The notes beneath the pieces are model-generated. The model was not told where the DNA came from. It saw nothing but the letters and a program-made list of their open reading frames with translations, and did not search any database. This document shows positions 17,121 to 25,962 of a stretch of 64,000 nt of DNA, piece by piece. Source of the stretch: Terribacillus sp. FSL K6-0262 (GTDB lineage Bacteria; Bacillota; Bacilli; Bacillales; Amphibacillaceae); NCBI RefSeq assembly GCF_037977385.1, contig NZ_CP150277.1, forward strand, positions 1,217,001 to 1,281,000, written 5' to 3'. Positions within the stretch are counted from its first letter, which is position 1. Every line of letters starts with the position of its first letter. Position numbers and translations under genes: made by a program.

Positions 17121-17899
17121 AGCTTGCATTGATTCAGCATGATATCATTTTTGGCGATCCAGAAGCCAATTATGGAAAAATGGAAGCATTGATAAATGAG
17201 GCACAGGAAAATGCTGATGTCATTGTGCTGCCCGAGCTTTGGACCACTGGTTATGATCTGACAAGGCTTGATGCCATCAGCGATGATGAGGGAGAAACGA
17301 CGAAGCGGTTCATCAGCAGGCTGGCCAAGGCCCATCAGGTATATATCGTCGCTGGTTCCATCGCCAAGCAAACGGAAGCAGGCATCCATAACACGATGCT
17401 TGTCTTCGGGCCAGCAGGCGAATTGCTGCATGAATATGACAAGGCACATCTATTCCGGCTGATGGATGAAGAGAAGTTCCTCACCCAAGGCGACAGGTCT
17501 GCCTCTTTCTCCATCGGAAACAAGCAAGCGGCCGGGGTCATCTGCTATGATATCCGTTTTCCGGAATTCATCCGCACGCATATGATACATGATCAGCAAG
17601 TATTATTCGTCGTCGCTGAGTGGCCGAAGCAGCGGCTGGACCACTGGCGCGCACTCCTGCTCAGCAGGGCCATCGAAAATCAATGTTTTGTAGTCGCTTG
17701 TAATCGCGCAGGAAGTGATCCAGCTAATGAATTCGCCGGGCACAGCCTGATCATCGGGCCGTGGGGTGAAGTAATTGCTGAAGCAGGCGAAGAAGCGACC
17801 ATTCTATATGGGGAAGCGGATCTGGGCCAAGTGGACGACGTACGCAGCCGTATTCCGGTCTTCCAGGATAGACGGCCTGCCATCTATGATGTGAAATGA
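17117..17899 (+). CDS. mtnU: Carbon-nitrogen hydrolase, MtnU-like omega-amidase
   Basis: 260 residues of the nitrilase superfamily with the Glu-Lys-Cys triad visible: E in LPELWTTG, K in EYDKAHLF and C in GVICYDIRFPE. Omega-amidases of this type remove the alpha-ketoglutaramate left when glutamine is the amino donor of MtnE. The ATG overlaps the preceding gene by 4 bases, so it shares the SAM-I control. The functional name rests on family resemblance and context. Confidence 0.82.
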   Translation: MKLALIQHDIIFGDPEANYGKMEALINEAQENADVIVLPELWTTGYDLTRLDAISDDEGETTKRFISRLAKAHQVYIVAGSIAKQTEAGIHNTMLVFGPAGELLHEYDKAHLFRLMDEEKFLTQGDRSASFSIGNKQAAGVICYDIRFPEFIRTHMIHDQQVLFVVAEWPKQRLDHWRALLLSRAIENQCFVVACNRAGSDPANEFAGHSLIIGPWGEVIAEAGEEATILYGEADLGQVDDVRSRIPVFQDRRPAIYDVK

Positions 17900-17993
17900 T
17901 ATTTTGACAATGTTATGACAAGTTATCCCGAGTTGTGGTAAAGATAGGCTGGCTTGCTTATACTATTTACAAACGGTTTCTGGGAGGGCTTTC

Positions 17994-18287
17994 ATGCAAG
18001 CGACACTGAAATGGTTCCGAACGATCGGATTTCTCGAAGGGACTTCTTTGCTTTTGCTGTTAATCATAGCGATGCCGCTGAAATACATGATGGATATACC
18101 GATTTTCGTCACCTATATAGGTGCCATCCACGGCGGCCTGTTCGTCCTGTATGTGATTTGGACTGGCTACACAACATTGAAAGTCGGCTGGGGATTGAAA
18201 TGGGCGATCTTTGCCTTACTCGCATCCGTCATTCCATTCGGCTATTACATCTTCGATATGAAATTGCAGAAAACACAATATGCTTAA
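17994..18287 (+). CDS. DUF3817 family small membrane protein
   Basis: 97 residues with three hydrophobic segments; the N-terminal KWFRTIGFLEGTSLLLLL is typical of DUF3817 (YdzA-like) proteins. GGGAGGG lies ahead of the ATG. Its own terminator follows. Function in this family is unknown. The upstream gap 17900-17993 contains TTGACA but no clear matching -10. Confidence 0.75.
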   Translation: MQATLKWFRTIGFLEGTSLLLLLIIAMPLKYMMDIPIFVTYIGAIHGGLFVLYVIWTGYTTLKVGWGLKWAIFALLASVIPFGYYIFDMKLQKTQYA

Positions 18288-18311
18288 ACAATATTATCTC
18301 AAACTCAAACC

Positions 18312-18340
18312 AACACCCTGTTCCTGCAGGGTGTTTTTGA
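18312..18340 (+). terminator. Terminator after DUF3817 gene
   Basis: AACACCCTG pairs with CAGGGTGTT, followed by a run of T on the plus strand. Confidence 0.85.
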
Positions 18341-18361
18341 TTTCTATATAAACGGGAAAGA

Positions 18362-18384
18362 GTGACCTCACACATGGAGATCAC
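18362..18384 (-). terminator. Probable terminator after DUF456 gene
   Basis: GTGATCTC pairs with GAGGTCAC on the minus strand (one G-U pair), followed by CTCTTT. The T run is weak. Confidence 0.45.
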
Positions 18385-18400
18385 CCTTGGTTGTTCCATT

Positions 18401-18889
18401 TTATACGAAGGCTGCTATGAAGAACCAAACGATCATGATCAATTGAATGACGATTTTAGCTATCGATCCGCCAAGGAAACCAAGCAGTGAGCCAATGGAG
18501 GAATAGATAGCCTCCCTTGGTGTCCTTTTTTGAACCAACTCCGTCACAAGCACAGCAACAAACGGCACGATGATGATACCAAAAGGCGGTATGATGAAGG
18601 AACCTACGATTACGCCGATTGCCGCAATTCGCTCTCCCCATTTACTGCCGCCGAACTTCTTGACAAAGTAACTGTTCGCGATGATATCCGAGATGATCAG
18701 AATCACCGTCAGGATGACCATCGCAATCCAGAAGAAGACAGATAAATCTCCATCGCTCAGCATGAACTGAAAAACCAAAAATCCAATCCAGAGCATAAGC
18801 GGCGATGGGATGACAGGATAGATGATCCCCGCAAAACTTGCGATGAATGCCACCGCAATGATAATCCAAGCTATTATATCCAGTGCCAC
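18401..18889 (-). CDS. DUF456 family membrane protein
   Basis: About 162 residues with four to five membrane segments; YPVIPSPLMLWIGF and the glycine-rich GSFIIPPFGIIIVPF repeat are the DUF456 hallmarks. GTG at 18889 is chosen because GGAGG precedes it by 7 bases; a TTG at 18895 is too close. It is a single gene. Function is unknown. Confidence 0.8.
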   Translation of the reverse strand: MALDIIAWIIIAVAFIASFAGIIYPVIPSPLMLWIGFLVFQFMLSDGDLSVFFWIAMVILTVILIISDIIANSYFVKKFGGSKWGERIAAIGVIVGSFIIPPFGIIIVPFVAVLVTELVQKRTPREAIYSSIGSLLGFLGGSIAKIVIQLIMIVWFFIAAFV

Positions 18890-18952
18890 AACCAATCCTC
18901 CATATCTTTCCTTGATAGTACGTATTATGACACAGGAAGCAGGAAAAGGAAA

Positions 18953-19971
18953 TCAAAGCGTAAGCTTCTCAAAGAATGCTGTGTTATGGAGGATACTCGG
19001 GTGATCCGGGTGATAAGACACAGCTTTTTCATGAGCGGATTTTGCCTCCTTCAGCAAGCCTAGTCTGGAATAACAAAGTGTCAGCTGCAAATAAGGATAC
19101 CATGTCGTATAAGCAGGTACACTGAAGCCCGGCAGCTCCTTGCCTTCATAGTCCAAAGCCTGCCGATACCAATAGGCAGCCGCCTCATAATTCCGCTCCT
19201 CCGTCAGCAGGTCCCCGATCAAACAGCAAAATTCAGGGCGCGGGCGATCATATCGGAATGATCGGAACAAGTGCATCCGATACCCTTCCATATCTCCTTC
19301 TGCTTTGCAGCATTCCGCCAGATATTGACATGCACGGATATTATCCTCCACCCACCCTTGTTCTGATTGAAGGAATCCCGTGTACCAGATTTTGGCACGT
19401 TCGAATTGTCCATGATCTCTCAGCTCGTTCGCATAGTAAAACATATCGCGCGGCGTCAGCTGTCTTCCCGAGGCAATGTAAGACTCATAGATATTTCCGA
19501 GGCCACGATATTGCCGCCGAATTCCAAGTATTCATGAACGGCACCATGCCAGCGGAAATTTTTGCTGCGCCTCACAATGCGATTGCGCCGATAAAGATAT
19601 AACGGGCGACCTTTCTCATCCAGTGCAGTATGATAATACATCGAAATAACATCCACATCTCCCGCCAGATTTCCCCACAAATCCCGGAAGGCCTGCTGAT
19701 CCTTCGGCAGCAGCACATCATCCGCGTCTAGCCACATGATATACTCACTGGTTGCTTTACTGAAGCTGTAATTCCTGGCAGCCGAAAAATCATCTATCCA
19801 GTCAAAATCGTAGATATGTGATGTATACTTTGCTGCGATTGCCTTCGTTTGATCAGTCGATCCAGTATCCACAATCACGATTTCATCAACCAGATCCCTA
19901 ACACTTTCCAGACAGCCAGCCAATACCTCTTCCTCATTTTTAACAATCATGCATAGACTGATGGTACGCAT
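18953..19971 (-). pseudogene. GT2 glycosyltransferase with TPR-like tail, frameshifted
   Basis: The first frame (19971 down to 19456) encodes the GT-A domain: SLCMIVKNEEEVL, VDTGSTDQT, FSAARNYS, MWLDADDV and WHGAVHEYLEFGGN, then meets a stop. A second frame continues with IYESYIASGRQLTPRDMFYY and a helical-repeat tail to 18953. In intact relatives the two parts are joined by about 20 residues (around a THRK-like motif) that are missing here. So a small deletion with a frameshift has occurred near 19490-19520. A sequencing error cannot be excluded, but a simple one-base error would not restore the missing segment. GAGGTG precedes the ATG at 19971. Confidence 0.75.
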
Positions 19972-20188
19972 ACGTCACCTCGACATACATTGTTGTACTC
20001 AAACCTATGCAAGCGGAGCTTGAATATGCCAGAACAAGCTTATGGATGAATTCATCCCATAACCCTCTCCGCACCGGATAAGGATGGATCGCTTGGTTTC
20101 TCCCACCCCCGCGGAGACGCTTGCCAGGAGACAGACGGCAGCATCTCATGCAAAATCCAGCCATGCAATACAGCAACTCCTAATCCCC

Positions 20189-20677
20189 TCACTCGAAAAT
20201 TCCCTTCCTAATTTCCCAATGCGGATAGACAACAGTCTCAAGGGGCAATTCGGATGAAGATAGCCACTTGATTGCCTGCATGACCAAAGGCGAGCTGTTC
20301 TTACTGGATAGACTTTCAATGGGAACCCATTCAGCCGCAGATGCATCCTGCCCCGCAAATTGTATAGGAAGTTTCAATTGCCCCGTTACCTCCCCTGTAT
20401 AAAAAACAGCAGTATGGTGCAAGTCGGTAAATTGCTTCCACTGCCAGGGAAGCTTGAAATCAATCACGCCAATCTGTTTTTCAACTTCCGCGGTCAGGCC
20501 CGTCTCTTCTTTCACCTCACGGATGACAGCTTCCAGTAACCCCTCCCCATTTTCCGGACTTCCCCCTGGTAAGTCATAGCGATTGATATATGGACCGCGG
20601 CTTTTATGGATGACAAGCAGTTTGCTGTCGTTCTGTATGACGGCATACACACCGAATGCTTGATGATGATTAGTCAT
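20189..20677 (-). CDS. Nudix hydrolase
   Basis: 162 residues with a complete Nudix box, GGSPENGEGLLEAV then IREVKEETGL, for Mg-dependent hydrolysis of a nucleoside-diphosphate derivative. GGAG lies ahead of the ATG. It is divergent from the ArsR-family gene. The substrate cannot be told from the motif. Downstream, 19972-20188 holds only a small hairpin (TTATGG...CCATAA) and no gene. Confidence 0.85.
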   Translation of the reverse strand: MTNHHQAFGVYAVIQNDSKLLVIHKSRGPYINRYDLPGGSPENGEGLLEAVIREVKEETGLTAEVEKQIGVIDFKLPWQWKQFTDLHHTAVFYTGEVTGQLKLPIQFAGQDASAAEWVPIESLSSKNSSPLVMQAIKWLSSSELPLETVVYPHWEIRKGIFE

Positions 20678-20711
20678 GCTTTCACTCCATTCTACTTTTA
20701 TTGAATTATAT

Positions 20712-20729
20712 ATTCTATTATTATAGAAT
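20712..20729. promoter_or_regulatory. Candidate operator of the ArsR-family regulator
   Basis: ATTCTAT-TATT-ATAGAAT is a perfect 7+4+7 palindrome between the Nudix and ArsR genes, 19 bases ahead of the regulator start. It fits an autoregulatory site that could also affect the Nudix gene. Confidence 0.5.
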
Positions 20730-20747
20730 TACAGTGAGGTGATGAAT

Positions 20748-21791
20748 ATGCAGATAATTCAGACTGGATTTAAGGCAAAACATGATTATACCATTTTGTT
20801 CGAAACATCGTTATTATGGGAAGCTGCCTTAGGAATAGCCGCAGTTACAAACAAATCACTGAAAGGGACACTCGAGCATGTGGATAAGATGTGGGATAAC
20901 CCGGAAAACGGCTTTTCGCCGGCGCTTCAGCACGATTTACAAATTGTTCATGAGCATAATACATGGAAAGCACTGCTTCAATTGCTCCATCATTCCAATG
21001 TCCGTACCTTGACAGAGTGGATAGGTGAAATTTCTGACATGTCTGAACAGACAATGCGGGAGCGTTGCCTTCCTTACATCGGCAGCACATTCGAAAAGCA
21101 TCGGACCATGGCTGCCCAGGGAAATGCCAGCTCTTTGGCCTTGCTGCAAGAAGTTACCGCGGACAACCCTTTCTTCCCGGATTATATCGATTATATGGTG
21201 ACAGCAGATATTTCCTTCCTGAAAAACCACTTGATCTCGACTATGACCAATTGGTTCGCATCGGTGATTGAGCCGAACAAAAAGCGATTAGAGGATATGT
21301 TGAAACGGGATATCGCCGAAAAAAAACAAAGACTAGCGGCAATGGATAAACTTGCTTTCATTCGATGGGTAACCAACAGCACCAGCTATAAACCGGATGA
21401 GTCTATCCACACCATTCTCTTCATTCCGCATTACCATTACAGACCGTGGACAATCCTCGCTGATTTGCCTGGTACTAAGGTGTTTTATTATCCAATCCAT
21501 GCAGGCAGCATCGATCCCGAAAACAAATATAATCCGGATACGATGCTTGTAAGAAAGTATAAAGCATTGGGGGATGCAACGCGGCTTAATTTATTGAAGC
21601 GTTTGATGGAGGGGGAACATGCGCTCCAGGAATTAGCCGAACAGCTTCCCGCTGCAAAATCCACTCTTCATCATCATTTGAAAATGCTCAAATCAGCCGG
21701 GCTTATCGGTTCAAATAAACAAATCTACTATGCAAACAAGGATATGATTGCCTCTTTGGATCATGAACTGCAGACCTATCTGGAAGGATGA
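20748..21791 (+). CDS. ArsR-family transcriptional regulator with large N-terminal domain
   Basis: 347 residues. The winged-helix DNA-binding domain is at the C-terminus (about 265-345: KYKALGDATRLNLLKRLMEG, LAEQLPAAKSTLHHHLKMLK). The first 260 residues are of a kind seen in long ArsR regulators, with no recognised ligand site. ATG at 20748 is chosen because GAGGTG lies 6 bases ahead. It is followed after 4 bases by an MFS gene, which it probably controls. Confidence 0.8.
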   Translation: MQIIQTGFKAKHDYTILFETSLLWEAALGIAAVTNKSLKGTLEHVDKMWDNPENGFSPALQHDLQIVHEHNTWKALLQLLHHSNVRTLTEWIGEISDMSEQTMRERCLPYIGSTFEKHRTMAAQGNASSLALLQEVTADNPFFPDYIDYMVTADISFLKNHLISTMTNWFASVIEPNKKRLEDMLKRDIAEKKQRLAAMDKLAFIRWVTNSTSYKPDESIHTILFIPHYHYRPWTILADLPGTKVFYYPIHAGSIDPENKYNPDTMLVRKYKALGDATRLNLLKRLMEGEHALQELAEQLPAAKSTLHHHLKMLKSAGLIGSNKQIYYANKDMIASLDHELQTYLEG

Positions 21792-21795
21792 TTAA

Positions 21796-22992
21796 ATGCC
21801 CGCTCAAAAAATCACTCTGACCCATCCGTTATCGCGCCTGATGATGAGTACGACAATGGCGGCCATGGCCGGCCAAGTGTACAGCATCCTGCTGCCATTG
21901 CTCGTATTGGAAGTGACCTCTTCGGCTATCGCCGTTACGATTGCCTTGGCTGCAGAGCGGGCGACAATGCTGCTGCAGCCTCTCATCGGCCCTTTGCTTG
22001 ATCGCGCGAACTGGAAGCACGTTCTGTTGGCGGCCGATTTGGCACGCTTTCTTTGCTTTCTTCTGTTAAGTGTCCTTGCCATGAATGGACAGTTTAGTCT
22101 AGCCCTCATCTGCTTCCTATCTGTATGTATCGGTTTTGCCGGGCAATTCTACCAAGGCGCACAATTCACTGCCATACCTTATCTGGTTTCCGAACGTCAG
22201 CTTCACTATGCCAATAGCTTGGAAAGCGCCTTATATCAGCTTACTATAGTGATTGGCCCAAGCCTTGGCGGCACTATTCTTTTGTTTTTCAGCATCTACA
22301 ACAGCTTGATAGCCGTAAGCATTTTATCCTTACTCGCTGTATGGCTAGTCCTCATGCTGCCATATGAGCAGCATACTGCCAGCGCACGCACATTTTCCAT
22401 TTCCACCTACATACAAGAGCTGAAGGAAGGTTTCACATTCTTATATCATCAGAAAGAAATTTGGTACACTAATCTCGTTTTACTTATTTCCAATTTCGGC
22501 ATTCAATTTCTCATTGTCTTACTGGTCATCCATGTAGACAACCTCACAACTGACCCCGTGCTTATCGGCGTCGTCCTATCCTCAGGGGGGATTGGAGCCA
22601 TTCTGGGAACTTCGCTAGGTTTTCTTGCAGATCGCTTCTCCACATATAGACAGATACTATTCGCTGCCAAAGTGATTGGCGGATTATCCATCATCCTGGT
22701 CGGCCTAACAGATACCATATGGCTGGCAGCCTGCTTCAATATGATCGGCACAGCAGCTGCCGGGGCTGTGAATCCAATCATCAAAACAATTCGACAGCGT
22801 CATACACCTCGCCATTTATTAGGACGAGTCCAATCCACATCCCGCTTCATCACATTCACTTTACTACCGGCAGCCTCAATATTTGCCGGCTTCCTATCAG
22901 AGTGGATCGGCATCGGAACTACGATAGTGCTCGGCGGATGTATTGCCAGCTTAGCCAGTCTTCTAGTGTGGAGATTGCCTCGAAAACTATAA
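21796..22992 (+). CDS. MFS transporter
   Basis: 398 residues with 12 predicted membrane segments and the look of enterobactin-exporter/macrolide-efflux MFS proteins. It has a RFSTYRQ-type loop after LGFLADRF. It sits 4 bases after the ArsR-type regulator gene. The substrate is unknown; drug or metabolite efflux is likely. Confidence 0.82.
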   Translation: MPAQKITLTHPLSRLMMSTTMAAMAGQVYSILLPLLVLEVTSSAIAVTIALAAERATMLLQPLIGPLLDRANWKHVLLAADLARFLCFLLLSVLAMNGQFSLALICFLSVCIGFAGQFYQGAQFTAIPYLVSERQLHYANSLESALYQLTIVIGPSLGGTILLFFSIYNSLIAVSILSLLAVWLVLMLPYEQHTASARTFSISTYIQELKEGFTFLYHQKEIWYTNLVLLISNFGIQFLIVLLVIHVDNLTTDPVLIGVVLSSGGIGAILGTSLGFLADRFSTYRQILFAAKVIGGLSIILVGLTDTIWLAACFNMIGTAAAGAVNPIIKTIRQRHTPRHLLGRVQSTSRFITFTLLPAASIFAGFLSEWIGIGTTIVLGGCIASLASLLVWRLPRKL

Positions 22993-22995
22993 AAA

Positions 22996-23023
22996 AGAAG
23001 GCTCCTCGAAAAAGGAGCCTTCT
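22996..23023. terminator. Terminator between MFS and subtilase genes
   Basis: An 11-bp stem AGAAGGCTCCT/AGGAGCCTTCT lies between convergent genes. The T run is on the minus-strand side, so it is strongest for the subtilase transcript. Confidence 0.8.
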
Positions 23024-23046
23024 TCCTTCCATCCATTACCTTTGCA

Positions 23047-24309
23047 TCATTGAACCAGTGGGAATCCGAAACCGGAGGCATAATCATCTCCGCGTGCTGC
23101 ACCATAGCCTCCAAGGATATCATTTGCTCGTGCACGCGACTGCAGCGTCTGTCTTACTTGAGAGCTGCTGAGGCTTGTATTTTCAGACCATATTTTTGCT
23201 GCCAGACCGGAGATATGCGGTGTAGCCATGGATGTACCAGTAAGTGTTGCATACGTATTTCCCGGGTATGTGGATAGGATTGCTGATCCAGGAGCTGACA
23301 CTTCCACATCACCCTGCTGGATGTAGTAGTCGCCATCCGTACGGCTGTAGCCCCTGGAAGAAGAATCGGCGACACGGTATGTTCCATTTTGCTGACGGTT
23401 CTCTAAGTTGGCGACTGCCACGGCTTCCGGCAGTGCAGCAGGATAGCCGATGGAGCCTTCATATGGACCTGAATTCCCGCTGGCTGCAATCACTAGTGCC
23501 CCGCTGCTGTTTGCATATCGCACCGCACTGGAGATGAGGGAATCCTGTCCGCCGCCAAGCGACATACTGATAACCACTCTTTCCCCGCGATTGGCTCCCT
23601 CGTCGGCAGCTTTCCGGATTGCGTTGGCAATATCATCGGAATAACCGCGGCCATCATCACCAAGTACCTTGTACGCCCAAAGGTCAGCTTCCGGCGCTAC
23701 ACCATAGATGCCCGAGCCATTACCGCCATTGGCAAGTGCAGATCCGGAAACATGCGTACCATGTCCATCACGGTCGACACAAGTGCCATTCACCTGTCCG
23801 CTGGATGCTTGTGTAAAGTCGATGCATTGCTCCACATTGGCAGCCAGATCAGGGTGATTGACAGATGTTCCTGTATCGAGAACGGCAATGTTGATATTAT
23901 CCCCGCCGCTTGTCCTCGTTATGGATGGATTGTCATAGATTGCTTGTATCCCCCATGGTGTCCGATCGGATACCGCTTGGGTCGAAACATCTCGTTTGGC
24001 TGACACTTCCTGCTTCGAATACACCGTTACTTCGGTTACTTCCAAGTCCTTATCAGCTTTCAATTCCTTAAGCTCTTCTTTCGATACTTCGGTAGTGAAG
24101 CCCTCGTTGCCAAAGCTGTTACGTACACCATGCTCTTCCTTGACCTCGTCAGTGGCTTGTGTGGAGAAGACCCCATCCTTCTGCTTGACAAGAACACGGA
24201 CTTCCCCATTTTTTGCCGTTTCATCAGGAGCAGCTGAAGCTTGCAGTGGCTGGAATGCAGATAATCCTATCATTGCGACAGCAGCGACACTTACCAGTTT
24301 TCTTTTCAT
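23047..24309 (-). CDS. Secreted subtilisin-like serine protease (S8)
   Basis: 420 residues: signal peptide (MKRKLVSVAAVAMIGLSAFQ... ASA), an inhibitor-type propeptide to about residue 110, then the catalytic domain with Asp in AVLDTG, His in DGHGTHVSG and Ser in GTSMATPH. Two cysteines flank the His region (EQCIDF, GTCVDRDGHG) and may form a disulfide. The start MKRKL has GAGGTG 8 bases ahead; the frame is open far upstream without a site. It is a single gene with its own terminator. Confidence 0.93.
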   Translation of the reverse strand: MKRKLVSVAAVAMIGLSAFQPLQASAAPDETAKNGEVRVLVKQKDGVFSTQATDEVKEEHGVRNSFGNEGFTTEVSKEELKELKADKDLEVTEVTVYSKQEVSAKRDVSTQAVSDRTPWGIQAIYDNPSITRTSGGDNINIAVLDTGTSVNHPDLAANVEQCIDFTQASSGQVNGTCVDRDGHGTHVSGSALANGGNGSGIYGVAPEADLWAYKVLGDDGRGYSDDIANAIRKAADEGANRGERVVISMSLGGGQDSLISSAVRYANSSGALVIAASGNSGPYEGSIGYPAALPEAVAVANLENRQQNGTYRVADSSSRGYSRTDGDYYIQQGDVEVSAPGSAILSTYPGNTYATLTGTSMATPHISGLAAKIWSENTSLSSSQVRQTLQSRARANDILGGYGAARGDDYASGFGFPLVQ

Positions 24310-24448
24310 TCGATCACCTCGCTGGTTTTTATAGTCACTGAGGTGGTGTCCAATCCTCTGCTCGAGACTCTCAGAAACTATTAAAGTAAATCTAGCATAG
24401 GCTTCCAGCAAAATGTATTGGGAAAACAGCCGACAGCAGCATACAAAA

Positions 24449-24538
24449 AAAGACATCATTCCAATTTCTTTTTCCTTTTTCCAGCAGAATATTTGCGCAG
24501 GTGAAAATTTCTGTGAGAAAAGTCGGAATAATGTCTTT
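24449..24538. repeat. 14-bp inverted repeat spanning about 90 bases
   Basis: AAAGACATCATTCC (24449-24462) and GGAATAATGTCTTT (24525-24538) are complementary except for one G-U position. They enclose 62 pyrimidine-rich bases between the subtilase promoter region and the end of the CopD-like gene. It could be a long-loop hairpin or a small mobile remnant. No T run follows on either side. Confidence 0.45.
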
Positions 24539-24550
24539 CTGTCTAAGCTA

Positions 24551-25615
24551 TCAGAATTGCAAACTGGTCATTATGGCTGTGTACAAAAGACCCGAAGCAG
24601 CGAATGCTGCCGCCAATGCAAAGCTTGCTGCTGCTCTTTTTTTGAAAAAATATACAATACTGGCCAAAAACAAGCCAAATCCGATGAAGCAAACAACTCC
24701 AAGTCCACTTAAATGCCAGGTTGCGACACTTTCAGCCGTCACTTTAGGAAATATGCTGCCGAAAATCAGCGCAGAGCCTTCATTGCTTAACGCGCTCTTT
24801 ATGTTGTCCGGCGGGGCAGATGTATTGAGTATCGCGGTGCAAATGAAGACAATCGCCAGCAAGACGGCTTGGGCACGTATCCAATTAATCGGGCGGAATC
24901 CAGGATCGCGCTGGGCCTTCTTTGCCAGAAATCCATTGATGACAGCAAAAACAAGTACCGGAATGAACACGATATGCTTCACGAACAGCATTTGTCCATA
25001 TGTGAGCATCAAAGCATTTCCGTAATCCCGTATGTCCATTGCAAACAGCATAACGACGATGCCGCTGGCTGTCACTGTGATGACGAGCAGGATTGCAAAT
25101 GGTGTGAACCACTTCAGGAAACTTTCCCAACTGAAGTACTTGGGAGCATAAAAACAAACATGAATCAGCACACCAACCCAGAGGACAGCGGCACTTACAT
25201 GTATGAAATAGGCGAATGCCCCCATCAAATCCCTCTCTGTGTGGCCGCCATACACATGAAGAAACAGCATACCAAGGAACAAGAGGAGTGTCAGAACCGG
25301 AAGTTTATCGAAATAAAGCAGCACCCAGACAGTGATGGCCAGGATAAAGATGCCTATCCAGACTCTTCCGGCTGTAAACTGGAAGAGCACCTGCCCCAAT
25401 GCTTGTCCATATCCATCCTGTGCACCATGCAGCGAGACAAGATTAATGACCGGTCCGCTCGTGACCAGCGCCGCCGATGCCGCAGCTGCCAAGACATCAC
25501 TTCGCGGCGTCCGGATAGCTGCTTCTTCCTTGCGCACAAATCGGAAAACAAGATGACCGGCAACAAAAGAGAAAGCGATATACGACAGCAACTCCAATAA
25601 TGGAATGAGAATCAC
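24551..25615 (-). CDS. CopD-domain copper-resistance-like membrane protein
   Basis: 354 residues with about nine membrane segments; HVYGGHTERD, FIHVSAAVLWVGVLIH and FVKHIVFIPVLVFAVING match the CopD domain of YcnJ-like proteins. The start is GTG at 25615 with GAAGGG 7 bases ahead. It lacks the N-terminal CopC domain found in full YcnJ. A role in copper uptake or binding is inferred from the domain only. Confidence 0.8.
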   Translation of the reverse strand: MILIPLLELLSYIAFSFVAGHLVFRFVRKEEAAIRTPRSDVLAAAASAALVTSGPVINLVSLHGAQDGYGQALGQVLFQFTAGRVWIGIFILAITVWVLLYFDKLPVLTLLLFLGMLFLHVYGGHTERDLMGAFAYFIHVSAAVLWVGVLIHVCFYAPKYFSWESFLKWFTPFAILLVITVTASGIVVMLFAMDIRDYGNALMLTYGQMLFVKHIVFIPVLVFAVINGFLAKKAQRDPGFRPINWIRAQAVLLAIVFICTAILNTSAPPDNIKSALSNEGSALIFGSIFPKVTAESVATWHLSGLGVVCFIGFGLFLASIVYFFKKRAAASFALAAAFAASGLLYTAIMTSLQF

Positions 25616-25935
25616 GGATATGCCCTTCTATATTTACAAAATGCCAGCATAACCAACATCGTTTCTTTCATTACTCTACAACTCCATTTTTTCCTTTATC
25701 TTTCTTCCATCGTATAAAAGAAATGTACTAGCGTATAGAAGAAAATGTGACCAAATCCGTACACTTAAGCATGAGAAACAAAAGATATGCATTGACTGGG
25801 ATATGTCTCCATCCATATATTTTCCCATGCCGCATTGCTGTCAGCTGTGCAGGATTTTCTGTCCGCTATCAGGAGTTTTTCGTAGTGAAGCAGGTGTCTT
25901 GAAGCGGGAATCTTATTTCAGGGTGGCATTATAAC
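25616..25935. other. Gene-free stretch between copD-like gene and thiE
   Basis: About 320 bases. I see no frame with a ribosome binding site and no recognised RNA. It must contain the promoter of the CopD-like gene. Confidence 0.5.
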
Positions 25936-25962
25936 AAAAAGGCGCACTCATCCGTGCACCTT
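25936..25962 (-). terminator. Terminator overlapping the thiE stop
   Basis: GGTGCAC pairs with GTGCGCC on the minus strand, followed by TTTTTG. The upstream half lies inside the last thiE codons. Confidence 0.7.

Noticed and set aside
19972..20188. Possible gene between the glycosyltransferase and Nudix genes
   Set aside because: No frame with start and ribosome binding site; only a small palindromic hairpin is visible.
24869..25600. A 243-codon frame opposite the CopD-like gene
   Set aside because: It is an antisense shadow, Gln/His/Cys-rich, produced by the codon pattern of a membrane protein on the other strand.
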